Below, one piece after another: positions 26,791-36,525 of a DNA stretch of 64,000 nt. The stretch lies in the NCBI RefSeq assembly GCF_050296195.1, contig NZ_JBNKRB010000020.1; one strand, given 5' to 3'. How positions within the stretch are numbered: position 1 is the first letter of the stretch; the number at the start of each line of letters is the position of its first letter. Origin of the DNA: Gynuella sp050296195. Lineage in GTDB: Bacteria > Pseudomonadota > Gammaproteobacteria > Pseudomonadales > Natronospirillaceae. The translations under genes were made by a program, and so were the position numbers. The notes under the pieces were generated by a model. That model saw only the letters and a list, made by a program, of their open reading frames with translations. It ran no database searches and was not told where the DNA came from.

Positions 26791-27807
26791 ATGACTGTGA
26801 CAAGCGTTTTTGACAGACAATACAAACCTTCCCACACCAGATACGACAATATGGGCTATCGCCGTTGCGGCGCCAGTGGTGTGCAACTTCCGCCATTATC
26901 CCTAGGACTGTGGCAGAATTTTGGTGCCGTGGACTCGTTGGAAAATGCACGTACCATGCTGCGAGGAGCGTTTGATCTTGGTATTACCCATTTTGATCTG
27001 GCCAACAACTATGGGCCACCATATGGCTCAGCCGAGCAGACCTTCGGACACATTTTCGCTGAGGACCTGAAACCCTATCGGGATGAACTGATCATTTCCT
27101 CAAAAGCTGGTTACGACATGTGGCCCGGTCCTTACGGCATCGGCGGTTCACGTAAATACCTGATTGCCAGTATTGATCAGAGCCTGAAACGTACCGGACT
27201 GGACTATTTTGATATTTTCTATAGCCACCGGTTCGACCCGGACACCCCGTTGGAGGAAACCATGGGCGCGCTGGACGCGATCGTCCGCTCGGGCAAGGCC
27301 TTATATGTGGGGATTTCCAATTACTCACCCGAACAGACTGAGCAGGCCATTGCCATTCTGAACAACCTCGGTACACCGCTACTGATTCACCAGCCTCGTT
27401 ATAACCTGTTTGATCGTCACATTGAGAATGGTCTGACCGACACTTTGCGCCAACATAAGGTAGGCTCGATTGTGTTCTCACCACTGGCTCAGGGGCTGCT
27501 AACAGATAAGTATCTGCAAGGTGTGCCACAAAACTCAAGGGCCGCCCGTAAAGAACAGATCTATCTGTCAGAACAGGATATCGCTGCCAGCAAGCTGGAT
27601 AAAGTCAGACAATTGAACGAAATCGCCAACAGCCGAAACCAGAGTCTGGCCCAACTGGCTCTGGCCTGGGTACTGCGCGACGAAGTGGTCACCAGCGCAA
27701 TCATTGGTGCCAGTCGCCTAAGCCAGATCGAGGACAGCGTTGGAGCGTTGAAGAACCTTTCTTTCAGTGAGGATGAACTGGCAAACATTGAAGCCATTCT
27801 CGGCTGA
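26791..27807 (+). CDS. Aldo/keto reductase, YghZ (L-glyceraldehyde 3-phosphate reductase) type
   Basis: NADPH-dependent aldo/keto reductase of 338 residues. The family blocks are MGYRRCGASGVQLPPLSLGLWQNFG, GITHFDLANNYGPPYGSAE with the catalytic Asp and Tyr, ELIISSKAGYDMWPGPYG with the catalytic Lys, YFDIFYSHR and the C-terminal ALAWVLRDEVVTSAIIGAS, read in parts. The closest known type is E. coli YghZ, which reduces methylglyoxal and L-glyceraldehyde 3-phosphate, and also the Kv-beta subunits. I chose the ATG at 26791, four bases behind AGGAG, over a longer frame starting inside kpsS. It lies 64 bases after kpsS and could be read through from the capsule operon. Confidence 0.93.
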   Translation: MTVTSVFDRQYKPSHTRYDNMGYRRCGASGVQLPPLSLGLWQNFGAVDSLENARTMLRGAFDLGITHFDLANNYGPPYGSAEQTFGHIFAEDLKPYRDELIISSKAGYDMWPGPYGIGGSRKYLIASIDQSLKRTGLDYFDIFYSHRFDPDTPLEETMGALDAIVRSGKALYVGISNYSPEQTEQAIAILNNLGTPLLIHQPRYNLFDRHIENGLTDTLRQHKVGSIVFSPLAQGLLTDKYLQGVPQNSRAARKEQIYLSEQDIAASKLDKVRQLNEIANSRNQSLAQLALAWVLRDEVVTSAIIGASRLSQIEDSVGALKNLSFSEDELANIEAILG

Positions 27808-27831
27808 TCATCACCAGCTGGCTATCGCAAC

Positions 27832-27857
27832 AAAAAAATGAACTTCAGTTCTTTTTT
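27832..27857. terminator. Bidirectional terminator between the aldo/keto reductase and mrcB
   Basis: GAAC (27840-27843), a four-base loop and GTTC (27848-27851) flanked by seven A residues before and six T residues after, with one extra T bulged. The A and T runs let the hairpin end transcripts from both sides of this convergent junction. Confidence 0.6.
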
Positions 27858-27946
27858 GGCGCAGGACGTTGTCAGCCCCACTCGCCTGCATCAACACTAT
27901 TCCGAGTGTTCAGAGGCCCCCTAACGTTTAACAGCTACCAGAACCA

Positions 27947-30349
27947 TCAGTTCTTTTTACCGCCAAACCAGCGTTTAAACCAATTCTGAACCGGTTTGGT
28001 AACTTGCCCGGCACAACCATCTTTGGCCTTCGGGGCAGTACCTTCACGAAATGGAATCTGGATGGCATCCGGACAGTTTTTGGAGGTGCGATGTCCGTCT
28101 TTGGCATTGACCCACTGCCATTCAATACCTGCCGGTTCACGACTCAGATAAGCTTGCGGCTTTATCGCGCCCATCACGTCAGTCCAGATCCGCAAGGCAC
28201 CGGTCGATCCGGTTAACGGTGTCATTTTGTTATCATCGTTACCGACCCAGACCACGGCGAGATAATCAGAAGTATAGCCAGCAAACCAGCTGTCGCGTTG
28301 ATCGTTGGTGGTACCGGTCTTACCGGCAAGTTTTAACTCTGGATCCAATCGTCGATAAGCATATTTACCGGTTCCTTCACGCATGACATCCTGCAACGCA
28401 TACTGCAACAGTTCCATATCCACCGAGTCCACAACCTGTTTAAAACTGAAATCGAATGTTTCCAGCACACTGTCGTCAGATGTGGTGACAGCACGTATGG
28501 ATTTGACCGGTGTACGAAAACCATTAGCCGCAAATGTTCCGTACACATTAGCCACCTCCAGCGGACTCATACCTTGTGCCCCCAACAATGTGGCCGGATA
28601 GGCATCAATATGTCGTTCAAAACCAAGATCCTGCAAATTAGCCATGAACTTTCCAAGCCCGATCTGCATACCCAACCGCGCGGTCGCCTGGTTATAGGAG
28701 TGACTCAGAGCCTGTAACAACAGTGGCTGACCATGACTGCGGTGATCAAAATTCGCTGGCTGCCACTCAGACCCGTCTTTCCCTGAGACCACCAAAGTAG
28801 AGTCATCAACAGGCGTGGCCAGGGTGTAGCCATTCTGCAATGCGGTCAGATAAACCACCGGTTTCAATAACGAACCGACAGGACGACGACTGTCCAGAGC
28901 CCGGTTATAGCCATCAAAACGAACCCGTCGACCTCCCACCATTGCCAGTACTTCACCTGACTCCGGCTGAGTGATGACAAGCGCTCCCTGAAGGAAATCA
29001 TCACCCAGTTTATAGTTTTGTTCCAATTGGTGTAGCTGATCAATGACAACCTCTTCGGCCCGGCTCTGAATACGAGGATCCAGAGAGGTATATATTTTCA
29101 ACCCTTCACTGGTGAGATCTTCTGGGCGATAAAGACTCTGCAACTGACGCCGAACCATGTCCAGAAACGCCGGATAACGAATACGCTGACGGCCGGAACG
29201 AATATCCAACGGCTGTTTCTTGGCCCAACCAGCCTGATCAGCCGTTACCACCCCCTGGCCAGCCATAATGTCCAGCACCAGGTTTCGACGCTCCAGCGCA
29301 CGCTCAGGATGCGTCATTGGGTTATAAACAGCCGGTCCTTTAATCATACCGATCAACAATGCCATTTGGTGCAACCGCAGCTCCCGCAGCGGTGCCCCAA
29401 AAAACTCCTGCGCCCCAAGCCCAAAACCATGTATCGCCCGGGCACCATCCTGAGCCAGATACACTTCGTTCATATAGGCTTCGAGAATCTGGTCTTTGGA
29501 GTAGTGCCACTCCAGTAACATGGCCATAAGCGCTTCGTTGCCCTTACGCCAAAGTGATCGTTCTGAGCTGAGAAAATAGTTTTTGACCAGCTGTTGAGTC
29601 AGCGTACTGCCTCCCTGAGCAACATGCCCGGAAACAACATTGGCCCATAGTGCTCTGAGTATCCCGGTGGGAGAAATGCCAAAATGATGGTAATAGTTGC
29701 GATCCTCAACTGAAATCAATCCCTTGATAAAAACATCCGGAACATCGCTTATTTGCAGCAGAATTCGATCTTCTTTCTGACCGGGGTAAATACTGCCGAT
29801 CTGAAGCGGTTGCAGCCTGGCCAGAATCGCCGGGTCACCATGGTTGTTGACCACCCGTTCAATACCATCACGATTGAAATCCAGTAACAGATGCTGAGAT
29901 GGATTCACACCATCCCAATGGGTGAACTGGCGGGTAACCATTTCCATGGTCTGGCCGGTAATGGAGTATTCTCCAGAGCGTACCGGGTTGATAACCTTGC
30001 GATATCCCAACCGCCGCAACTCCTGTTCCAGATCCCCCCTCCCTATGGTTAGGCCCTGATACAACTCCAGCGGCCGGGCAAACACCCGAGCTGGTTCAGC
30101 AAACAACTTACCGGTGAAACCGGTGGTCACTCTGGCATTCAGATAAATCGTCCAACAGATCAGTAGTGCCAGAAAAACAATAACCAGTTTCAGCAACAAC
30201 CCGAAGATAGAAAACCGTTTACCGGTTTTTCCCTTTCGGGTATTTGGAGGATTGCGTCTGCCAGGTTTCGAGCTTCGGGACGAAACTTTTTTTGCTGGTT
30301 TTCTGGTAGTGGATTTACGGGTGTTGCTAGAACGGGGTTTACTTGCCAA
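27947..30349 (-). CDS. mrcB: Bifunctional penicillin-binding protein 1b
   Basis: 800-residue class A penicillin-binding protein that polymerises and crosslinks murein. In order: a strongly basic cytoplasmic tail (1-45), one membrane helix (about 49-69), a UB2H-like region (about 80-190), the GT51 domain with EDRNYYHHFG (E215 the expected catalytic base) and GGSTLTQQLVKNYF, then the transpeptidase with SLLK (Ser493), SYN (about 550) and KTGTT (about 695). The start is a TTG at 30349; an upstream in-frame TGA excludes a longer form. UB2H is the LpoB docking site in E. coli, and an LpoB-like lipoprotein is encoded at 43.3-43.9 kb. Confidence 0.95.
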   Translation of the reverse strand: MASKPRSSNTRKSTTRKPAKKVSSRSSKPGRRNPPNTRKGKTGKRFSIFGLLLKLVIVFLALLICWTIYLNARVTTGFTGKLFAEPARVFARPLELYQGLTIGRGDLEQELRRLGYRKVINPVRSGEYSITGQTMEMVTRQFTHWDGVNPSQHLLLDFNRDGIERVVNNHGDPAILARLQPLQIGSIYPGQKEDRILLQISDVPDVFIKGLISVEDRNYYHHFGISPTGILRALWANVVSGHVAQGGSTLTQQLVKNYFLSSERSLWRKGNEALMAMLLEWHYSKDQILEAYMNEVYLAQDGARAIHGFGLGAQEFFGAPLRELRLHQMALLIGMIKGPAVYNPMTHPERALERRNLVLDIMAGQGVVTADQAGWAKKQPLDIRSGRQRIRYPAFLDMVRRQLQSLYRPEDLTSEGLKIYTSLDPRIQSRAEEVVIDQLHQLEQNYKLGDDFLQGALVITQPESGEVLAMVGGRRVRFDGYNRALDSRRPVGSLLKPVVYLTALQNGYTLATPVDDSTLVVSGKDGSEWQPANFDHRSHGQPLLLQALSHSYNQATARLGMQIGLGKFMANLQDLGFERHIDAYPATLLGAQGMSPLEVANVYGTFAANGFRTPVKSIRAVTTSDDSVLETFDFSFKQVVDSVDMELLQYALQDVMREGTGKYAYRRLDPELKLAGKTGTTNDQRDSWFAGYTSDYLAVVWVGNDDNKMTPLTGSTGALRIWTDVMGAIKPQAYLSREPAGIEWQWVNAKDGHRTSKNCPDAIQIPFREGTAPKAKDGCAGQVTKPVQNWFKRWFGGKKN

Positions 30350-30499
30350 GGGGATATCTCAACCATCAAACGAGCGGGCATATTACACGATTAGGTCACA
30401 ATCTTGCAGGTGACCAGCTACTGAATTCTGTGTTTTTGATAGCATGTGTTATCTTTATCTGAACATATTATTCCACGGATGTTATTAATTGGAGTCATC

Positions 30500-30988
30500 A
30501 TGCGTCCATCTCTCATTATTTTGATGTTGCTTGTGTCTGGCATGGGTTATGCGGAAAACAAAATCTATACTTGGGTCGATGCTAACGGCGTCACTCAATA
30601 CGGTGACCGGCCGCCGATGAGCAGCACGGCCAAAGAAGTTAAAGTGGATGGTTACCAGACAGCACCTGTCAATGTTGACGTTGAAAAGCTGCCCGGTCAC
30701 TGGAGTCTGGCAGCGACCAGCGGCCAGTTGCAAAAATGGGAAATCCTCAAAGATGGCCAGGTACAGATTGATTACCAAGATAACGGTGATCGCACGATCA
30801 TTACCGGCAAATGGGTTTTGGAGGGGTCGGTTTTAACCATTGAGAGCAGCTCCATTCAACAACGCATCAATGGCCTGACGACGGTTAGCACCAGCCCGAT
30901 TCAATACGTTTATAAATTTATTGAATTTGAAGATGATCGTTTCCGGGTTAGTAATAACAGCGGTACCCTGCGTGCCACTCGGAAGTAA
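30500..30988 (+). CDS. Secreted DUF4124 domain protein
   Basis: 162-residue protein with a signal peptide MRPSLIILMLLVSGMGYAE cleaved around residue 19. The DUF4124 domain follows at once: NKIYTWVDANGVTQYGDRPP, a small extracytoplasmic module of unknown function common in gammaproteobacteria. The remaining 100 residues, with SLAATSGQLQKWEILKDGQV and a strand-rich tail, resemble a small beta-barrel-like lipocalin-type repeat, but I cannot name it. The ATG at 30500 follows GGAG by five bases and beats the longer frame that begins at 30446. It is divergent from mrcB. Confidence 0.8.
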   Translation: MRPSLIILMLLVSGMGYAENKIYTWVDANGVTQYGDRPPMSSTAKEVKVDGYQTAPVNVDVEKLPGHWSLAATSGQLQKWEILKDGQVQIDYQDNGDRTIITGKWVLEGSVLTIESSSIQQRINGLTTVSTSPIQYVYKFIEFEDDRFRVSNNSGTLRATRK

Positions 30989-30994
30989 GTACCA

Positions 30995-31044
30995 TTCAGC
31001 CAGACTAGCCCGTGTAGCACTGACAAGCGTCACTACTGGCTGAA
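30995..31044. repeat. Long-spaced inverted repeat in a convergent gap
   Basis: TTCAGCCAG (30995-31003) and CTGGCTGAA (31036-31044) form a perfect nine-base inverted repeat with a 32-base spacer between the converging DUF4124 and DsbA-like genes. No T tract follows, so it is a candidate structured 3' end or operator rather than a clear terminator. Confidence 0.4.
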
Positions 31045-31101
31045 GGCCTTTCGGTTTCAGAGCACTTCGCCCGGCATCGCAGCACACAGGGAATACTGAC
31101 A

Positions 31102-31737
31102 TCAGGACAACAGTATCTGATTGACGTGCTGCCTGATGCCCTCTGGATTGCCATAAAACAGAGAAATCGGAACAGGCAACAGTTGGCCATTTCGTTCTAT
31201 TCCCAAGGTGGGATAACCGCTTCCACCAAGCTGCCTCAACCAATCCTGACTGTCATTCAGGTGCTTGTTCAGATCAACGTCATCGTACGCACTGACGAAT
31301 GCAGGTGGCTCTATTTCCTGCTCTAGAGCCAGATCCACCAGTAATTTTTTGTCACCAACCCAAAGACCATCACGGTAATGTGATTGTTGAATACGGTGCA
31401 GCATGGTCAAGCCATTTCCACCAAGCATCACCAAGGCCAGAATGGCACGAATCGGTGGCTCAGAATCGATTCTGAGACGACTATCAAGCAGTAGCTCGTT
31501 GAAGTAACGTTCACCGAATGGCTGGCCGGTCAGTGATTCAATACGTTCATCGTGAGGACGAACATAATCCCTTAGTGCTTTGCCCATCGGTTGTCGACGG
31601 TTACCGAGCCACAATCCACCTGCATGCAATTCAATGGATACGTCGGATAAAACTGCCAACTCTTCGAGCAATGGGGCTGCGCCATAACACCAGCCACACA
31701 AAGGGTCGAATAGGTAGTGTAATTTAACCTGATTCAT
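31102..31737 (-). CDS. DsbA-family (FrnE-like) thioredoxin-fold protein
   Basis: 211-residue thioredoxin-fold protein with an inserted helical domain. The redox motif is CGWC at residues 14-17 (PLCGWCYGAAPL), followed by HAGGLWLGNRRQPMG and the C-terminal cis-proline block GGSGYPTLGIERNG. It has no signal peptide, so unlike DsbA it should act in the cytoplasm, as an oxidoreductase or glutathione-linked enzyme. The ATG at 31737 removes a 15-residue extension present in the longer frame. It is divergent from the LysR gene at 32.1 kb, which may regulate it. The exact substrate is unknown. Confidence 0.88.
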   Translation of the reverse strand: MNQVKLHYLFDPLCGWCYGAAPLLEELAVLSDVSIELHAGGLWLGNRRQPMGKALRDYVRPHDERIESLTGQPFGERYFNELLLDSRLRIDSEPPIRAILALVMLGGNGLTMLHRIQQSHYRDGLWVGDKKLLVDLALEQEIEPPAFVSAYDDVDLNKHLNDSQDWLRQLGGSGYPTLGIERNGQLLPVPISLFYGNPEGIRQHVNQILLS

Positions 31738-32089
31738 TCTCTCTTTTATCTCCTGGATCAGACCGTAACCGGCCATCAACAATCACTATGTCTTCTCGCC
31801 CAGCACTTATCACCAGAGCATCGTTTACCACTGACGCCCGCTCTATCTCGATAATGAATACCGGTGAGCTTTTGAATTTTGCCAAAACGCAGCGTCTTCA
31901 TTCGGACAAAAAACCATGGTGTCAGTGCTTTCTGAACATGTATCAGAAATCGTCATGCCATCCGGTAATAACTCTGAATATTTATCGTGAAATCTTCGCT
32001 ATTTAATTACGATTTCATTCTAATGCAGCGATTTTCGATTAAATACAACATAATACTGACATAACTGTTGCATATTTCGAGCAAATCAA
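31738..32089. other. 352-base divergent promoter region of the DsbA-like and LysR genes
   Basis: No credible gene is seen; a 72-codon frame at 31788-32006 lacks a ribosome site and any recognisable sequence. The region carries TGAAATC (31988-31994) and GATTTCA (32011-32017), a seven-base inverted repeat about 75 bases ahead of the LysR start, which could be an operator for the LysR protein. It also holds both promoters. Confidence 0.45.
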
Positions 32090-33007
32090 ATGGATCGATT
32101 AACAGCATTAAATGTATTTGTCTCGGTAGTTGAGCAAGGCAGTCTGACCGCAGCGGCCAACCAGTTGGGTATATCACGGGCCATGACATCCCGTTATCTG
32201 GCTGAGCTGGAGGACTGGATGGGCGTAAGATTACTGCACAGAACCACTCGACGGATGAGCCTGACAGGACCCGGAGAAGAGTTTCTCAGACACGCTCGCA
32301 GTATGCTGGCTCTGGGTGAAGAAATGGAGCTTATCAGCGCTCGCGCTGAAGGAGTGCCCAAGGGGTTGTTACGGGTAACCTGCAGCTACTCGCTGGCCGA
32401 AGCATTTCTGATACCCGCAATTAACGACTACCTGAGGCAGTGGCCTGGAGCTGCTATAGATGTATTGATCATTGATCGGGCCATCAATCTGGTGGAAGAA
32501 CGCATTGATCTCGCCATTCGTATTACCAATGACTTGGACCCAAACCTGATAGCGCGAAAACTTGGCTACTGTCGCTCGGTCATATGTGCAAGTCCTGACT
32601 ATATAAACGCCAGTGGTGAACCACACCAAGTACAGGAGCTGGCGTTACACAACTGCCTGACCTATTCATATTTCGGTAAAAGCCTCTGGAGTTTTAATGG
32701 CCCGGACGGACCTGAATCGGTACCTGTCAGCGGTAAATTGAGTGGTAATATCTCCAACCTACTACTGGAAGGTGCACTGCTCGGCACCGGCATCACTATG
32801 CAACCGCTTTACTCTGCCAGACCCTATCTTCAAAGGGGTGAACTTATTCAATTGCTACAAGACTTTGAACCCGCAGTGTTGGGAATTTATGGGGTGTATT
32901 CAAACCGCAAGCAGATGTCTCCCTTATTAAGGAGTTTCATCGACTATCTGGTGGAAAAAATGTCTACAGACCCATTGTGGCAATCACCTGACGGACAAGC
33001 CTGTTGA
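32090..33007 (+). CDS. LysR family transcriptional regulator
   Basis: 305-residue LysR-type regulator. The winged-helix DNA-binding part is MDRLTALNVFVSVVEQGSLT with the recognition helix AAANQLGISRAMTSRYLAELE, and RTTRRMSLTGPGEEF closes the domain near residue 70. The rest is the effector-binding domain, with the ERIDLAIRITNDLDPNLIARKL block typical of the CrgA/DsdC-like branch of LysR proteins. The ligand cannot be deduced. It is divergent from the DsbA-like gene, the usual arrangement for a LysR protein and its target. Confidence 0.92.
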   Translation: MDRLTALNVFVSVVEQGSLTAAANQLGISRAMTSRYLAELEDWMGVRLLHRTTRRMSLTGPGEEFLRHARSMLALGEEMELISARAEGVPKGLLRVTCSYSLAEAFLIPAINDYLRQWPGAAIDVLIIDRAINLVEERIDLAIRITNDLDPNLIARKLGYCRSVICASPDYINASGEPHQVQELALHNCLTYSYFGKSLWSFNGPDGPESVPVSGKLSGNISNLLLEGALLGTGITMQPLYSARPYLQRGELIQLLQDFEPAVLGIYGVYSNRKQMSPLLRSFIDYLVEKMSTDPLWQSPDGQAC

Positions 33008-33126
33008 CATTAGTGGACTCCAAAACATAAAAACCGCTTTCATGACAGCACTACTGTATAGCGCCTGTTGCTGCCACTCCTGCCAGCCACGACAAATGCA
33101 ACTTGCGGGACAGCCTCCGAGTAATA

Positions 33127-35466
33127 TTACAACAGTGGAATTTGCTTCTCTGTCAGATTTGCAAACGAATCTCCGGTAAACATGAAAATCGCTTCTGCAA
33201 TAGGGCGAACCTGTTTCTCCAGATAGAAATCATAGTCCAATGCCGATTGTTGAAACTCCGTTGGCTCCACGCCATTCACAGTCATGACATATTCAATCCG
33301 GTTGATCCGCCGATTGGGATAATGCTGCTGCCATAACCGAGCAGCCTGGACATGTGGCGGAACATTTTTTTGATATTGTTCGACCGGCTTGCGTAAACGC
33401 CGGCGATAAACCAGCAGATCGTCACTTTGACCCGCAAACAGATCCTGAACAAACTCACTGACATACTGCTGATAGTCCTGTTCGAGAAACACCTTACGAT
33501 AAAGGTTCTGCTGAAAAATTTTGGCCAGTGCGGTCCAATCGGAACGCACCGATTCCAACCCTTTGAAAACCAATTTGGGTTGCTGCTGGTCATCCACGAT
33601 CATACCTGCGTAACGTTTTTTACTGCCGGTATTTTCTCCCCGGATGGTCGGCATCAGAAAACGCAGATAATGGGTTTCAAACTGTAGCTCCAGAAAACTG
33701 TTCAATTGGTAACGCTGCAATAATTCCTGTTGCCAGCGCACATTCAGATCGTGAGCCAGCTGTTTGCCGATGGACATTGCCTGACCGTGGTCGACATCTT
33801 TTTCAACCCAGACAAACACCGAATCCGTATCACCATATATCACCTGATAACCCATCTGCTCTATCCATTGTTTGCTCTGCTGCAGAATCTGATGCCCTCT
33901 CTTGGTAATCGAACTGGACAGGCGCGGATCATAAAAGCGGCACAAATGCGATCCCAGTATGCCGTAAAAAGAATTCATGATGATTTTGATTGCCTGGGAC
34001 AGTGGTTGGTTTTTTTGCAATTTTGCCTGATCCCGCCGGGCCGATAGATCTCTGATCAACCCCGGCAGAATATGCCGCTGACGATCAAACAAAGCACCGT
34101 CGAAACCTTCCAGAGGATCATCACTCAAGCCCGCCAACGCTTCGGCCATACCATAAGGATCAACACAGAATGTCTGGATGATACTGGGGTACAGGCTCTT
34201 GAAATCCAGCACCAGAACGTTCTGGTAGATTCCCGGTACCGAATCCATCACATAACCTCCGGGGCTGTGAAAGTTCAATACCTGAGAACCCACGCTTGGA
34301 GCCACGTAACCGTTACGATGCAAACGTGGCAAGTACAAGTGACTGAATGCGGCTGCACTACCACCAATACGATCCAACGACAGACCGGTGAGATAACTGC
34401 GTTCCACCAGAAAATCGAGCAGTTTTAACTGATCAAAGATATCCAGCACCAGCACACAGTCTTCCAGGTTATACGCGACCAGTTGGTCGGTATTCTCATG
34501 ATAGAGTTGTTCTATTGCCTCAGCCCGATGGTCTCCCTCAAGCAACTTGCCACGCCCCAGCACCTCATTGGCGACTGCATCCAGGGCATAACTGTCAAAC
34601 TGATAAAAAGCCGTACGCAGTGAGTCAATGCCATCCAGTACCACACGTCCGGAAATATCACAGCGCCATTGATCACGATGATCAAACGGCTGAAACCACC
34701 GGATCTTCTGTTGGTCACGACCCATCACAAAATCAAGACCAAGCTTGTCTGCCCATTGCTGTAGTATCCGCAGGTCGAAATTAACCACATTCCAGCCAAT
34801 AATGATGTCTGGATTCATTTGTTCAACCTGATCCAGAAACGCTCTGAACAGCTGCTCCACGGTGTCATATGCTTGCGCATCGCTATGACGGCATTGCTGC
34901 TGTGGCTGCTGACACACCCATCCGACCCATTGCCGTTTTCGGCTGACCAGCGCAATAGAATATAGTTCCGGAAGGGTTCCCGGCTCCCAAAAACTGGTTT
35001 CGATGTCCAGCGAGACAACATCGAACTCAGGGCGAACTTCCATTGGTCGGAGCACAACTTTATCTTCCTGGCGGCGAACCTCGACACCGGCTGTAATGAA
35101 CCGCTCCATCAGATAACGGTCACTGGGGTGAATATCATCTTCCCAGACCCGTATGCCCTTTTTGGCCAGTACGCGAGTAATTTTTCTAAGCTGCGCCCAT
35201 TGCCGGCAATAGAGCCCGGCCATGGGATGCTGATTGAAATCCTTGAGTGTCAGTGTCCGGATCTCAGCTTCAAAACGCTGTTGGCGCAGTACTCCTTTGA
35301 CCCGGTCAACATCCTCACTTCTAATGAATCCGACACTGGCTTCGGCAGTAATATCCAGCGACTGGCAGGTTCCCTCACGGGGTTTTAACCAGAAGCGCAG
35401 TATCTGACCATCCCCCTGGTAAATCAGTTCCCTGGTTAATACAAATCCATTCTGCTGATCTGGCAT
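33127..35466 (-). CDS. polB: DNA polymerase II
   Basis: Family B replicative-fold polymerase of 779 residues used in translesion synthesis and replication restart. The 3'-5' exonuclease motifs are SLDIETSFWE (I), GWNVVNFDLRIL (II) and YNLEDCVLV (III). The polymerase motifs are DFKSLYPSIIQTF (A), KIIMNSFYGILGS (B) and YGDTDSVFV (C), all with their catalytic acids. The length matches E. coli PolB (783). E. coli polB is under LexA control, but I see no CTG-N10-CAG box in the 90 bases ahead of this gene. It is divergent from the cyclic-nucleotide-fold gene. Confidence 0.96.
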   Translation of the reverse strand: MPDQQNGFVLTRELIYQGDGQILRFWLKPREGTCQSLDITAEASVGFIRSEDVDRVKGVLRQQRFEAEIRTLTLKDFNQHPMAGLYCRQWAQLRKITRVLAKKGIRVWEDDIHPSDRYLMERFITAGVEVRRQEDKVVLRPMEVRPEFDVVSLDIETSFWEPGTLPELYSIALVSRKRQWVGWVCQQPQQQCRHSDAQAYDTVEQLFRAFLDQVEQMNPDIIIGWNVVNFDLRILQQWADKLGLDFVMGRDQQKIRWFQPFDHRDQWRCDISGRVVLDGIDSLRTAFYQFDSYALDAVANEVLGRGKLLEGDHRAEAIEQLYHENTDQLVAYNLEDCVLVLDIFDQLKLLDFLVERSYLTGLSLDRIGGSAAAFSHLYLPRLHRNGYVAPSVGSQVLNFHSPGGYVMDSVPGIYQNVLVLDFKSLYPSIIQTFCVDPYGMAEALAGLSDDPLEGFDGALFDRQRHILPGLIRDLSARRDQAKLQKNQPLSQAIKIIMNSFYGILGSHLCRFYDPRLSSSITKRGHQILQQSKQWIEQMGYQVIYGDTDSVFVWVEKDVDHGQAMSIGKQLAHDLNVRWQQELLQRYQLNSFLELQFETHYLRFLMPTIRGENTGSKKRYAGMIVDDQQQPKLVFKGLESVRSDWTALAKIFQQNLYRKVFLEQDYQQYVSEFVQDLFAGQSDDLLVYRRRLRKPVEQYQKNVPPHVQAARLWQQHYPNRRINRIEYVMTVNGVEPTEFQQSALDYDFYLEKQVRPIAEAIFMFTGDSFANLTEKQIPLL

Positions 35467-35589
35467 ATGTTTTTTTTACCGTAAAAAATGGGACGATAGT
35501 CTCGCTATTTAACTACAATATTCAACATTGTCTGTGATACGAACTAACATGATATATTGCGACATCAATACCATAGAGGACAGATTCAC

Positions 35590-36399
35590 ATGTATTTTTT
35601 AGGTGAGCGCCCCGAATATACTGAGCAGCTCTTCAATCGGATTCGTAAGATCAGCAGGCACCTGTTTGCCGATCTTCCTGAACCTGATGAAATTATCAGC
35701 TTGGCGGAGGTGGAGGATCTGTACCAGCAGTATGGTTCTGATTCGCTCTACATAGTAGCTGTCGGTACAATTCAGGGTAGTTATGAAGATAACACTGTGA
35801 TCGTTTATGAAGAAGGCGATTTGATAGGTCTGACCAATTGTTATGATCTACCCAGTCTGACACTGACCAGTGAAGATCAGGTGGAACTGAAAAAATACGA
35901 TGCTACCAAATTGTTACGATTTGTCACCGAAACCAGAGAGCGCCAGTCTATCTGGACATCTTATCTGGTTTCCATCAATGCCGTGCTGACCGAGAGCTAC
36001 TCCCGTGATCTGAAATCACAGACCCACTTGAGTACCGGTTTTCTACATTTTTCAAAAGGCGAAGTTATTATCCGGGAGGGTGATGACGCTAACGATGTAT
36101 ACACGATTATGCAGGGCCGTGCCGATGTATTTGTGGAAGGCATAAAAGTCGGTGAGGTATTACGTGATGAGATTTTCGGCGCGATGGCGGTTTTTACCAG
36201 CAGCAAACGTTCTGCATCTGTGATTGCTGCCGAGGACTGTACCGTTCTGGCTGTTCCCAAGAATGAATTTGTGTCGTTAATCCAGAATCATCCTGAAACC
36301 ACCATGACACTGATTGAAAATATGGCCCGGTGCATCATTTCGCTGAACACCCAACTGGCCGAGCATGTGGAGGCAGACCCGAGCAACAATATCATTTAA
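35590..36399 (+). CDS. Cyclic-nucleotide-binding-fold protein
   Basis: 269-residue soluble protein. The C-terminal part (about 155-250) is a cNMP-binding fold: GEVIIREGDDANDVYTIMQGRADVFVEG, then FGAMAVFTSSKRSASVIA, then LAVPKNEF, read in parts. In the phosphate-binding cassette the glutamate that normally contacts the ribose (G-E-x-A) is replaced by alanine (G-A-M-A) while the Arg-Ser is kept, so cAMP binding is doubtful. The N-terminal 140 residues have no motif I recognise and no DNA-binding domain follows, so it is not a CRP-type regulator. The ATG at 35590 lies behind a GAGG; it is divergent from polB. Confidence 0.8.
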   Translation: MYFLGERPEYTEQLFNRIRKISRHLFADLPEPDEIISLAEVEDLYQQYGSDSLYIVAVGTIQGSYEDNTVIVYEEGDLIGLTNCYDLPSLTLTSEDQVELKKYDATKLLRFVTETRERQSIWTSYLVSINAVLTESYSRDLKSQTHLSTGFLHFSKGEVIIREGDDANDVYTIMQGRADVFVEGIKVGEVLRDEIFGAMAVFTSSKRSASVIAAEDCTVLAVPKNEFVSLIQNHPETTMTLIENMARCIISLNTQLAEHVEADPSNNII

Positions 36400-36525
36400 C
36401 AAACGATAACATTGTTTAAAATACTCAGTAGCCTGCCTACCTCGCAGCCATTGCAGCACGACAGCAAAGAGATTGAGCCACCATTAAGTCAGCAAGAATG
36501 ACATCATCCAGCGTGTGCCGATATT

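Noticed and set aside
31788..32006. 72-codon frame between the DsbA-like and LysR genes
   Set aside because: It lacks a ribosome site and the sequence shows no domain, so it is treated as promoter DNA.
35467..35589. LexA box ahead of polB
   Set aside because: E. coli polB is LexA-controlled, but no CTG-N10-CAG was found in the gap, so SOS control is not claimed.
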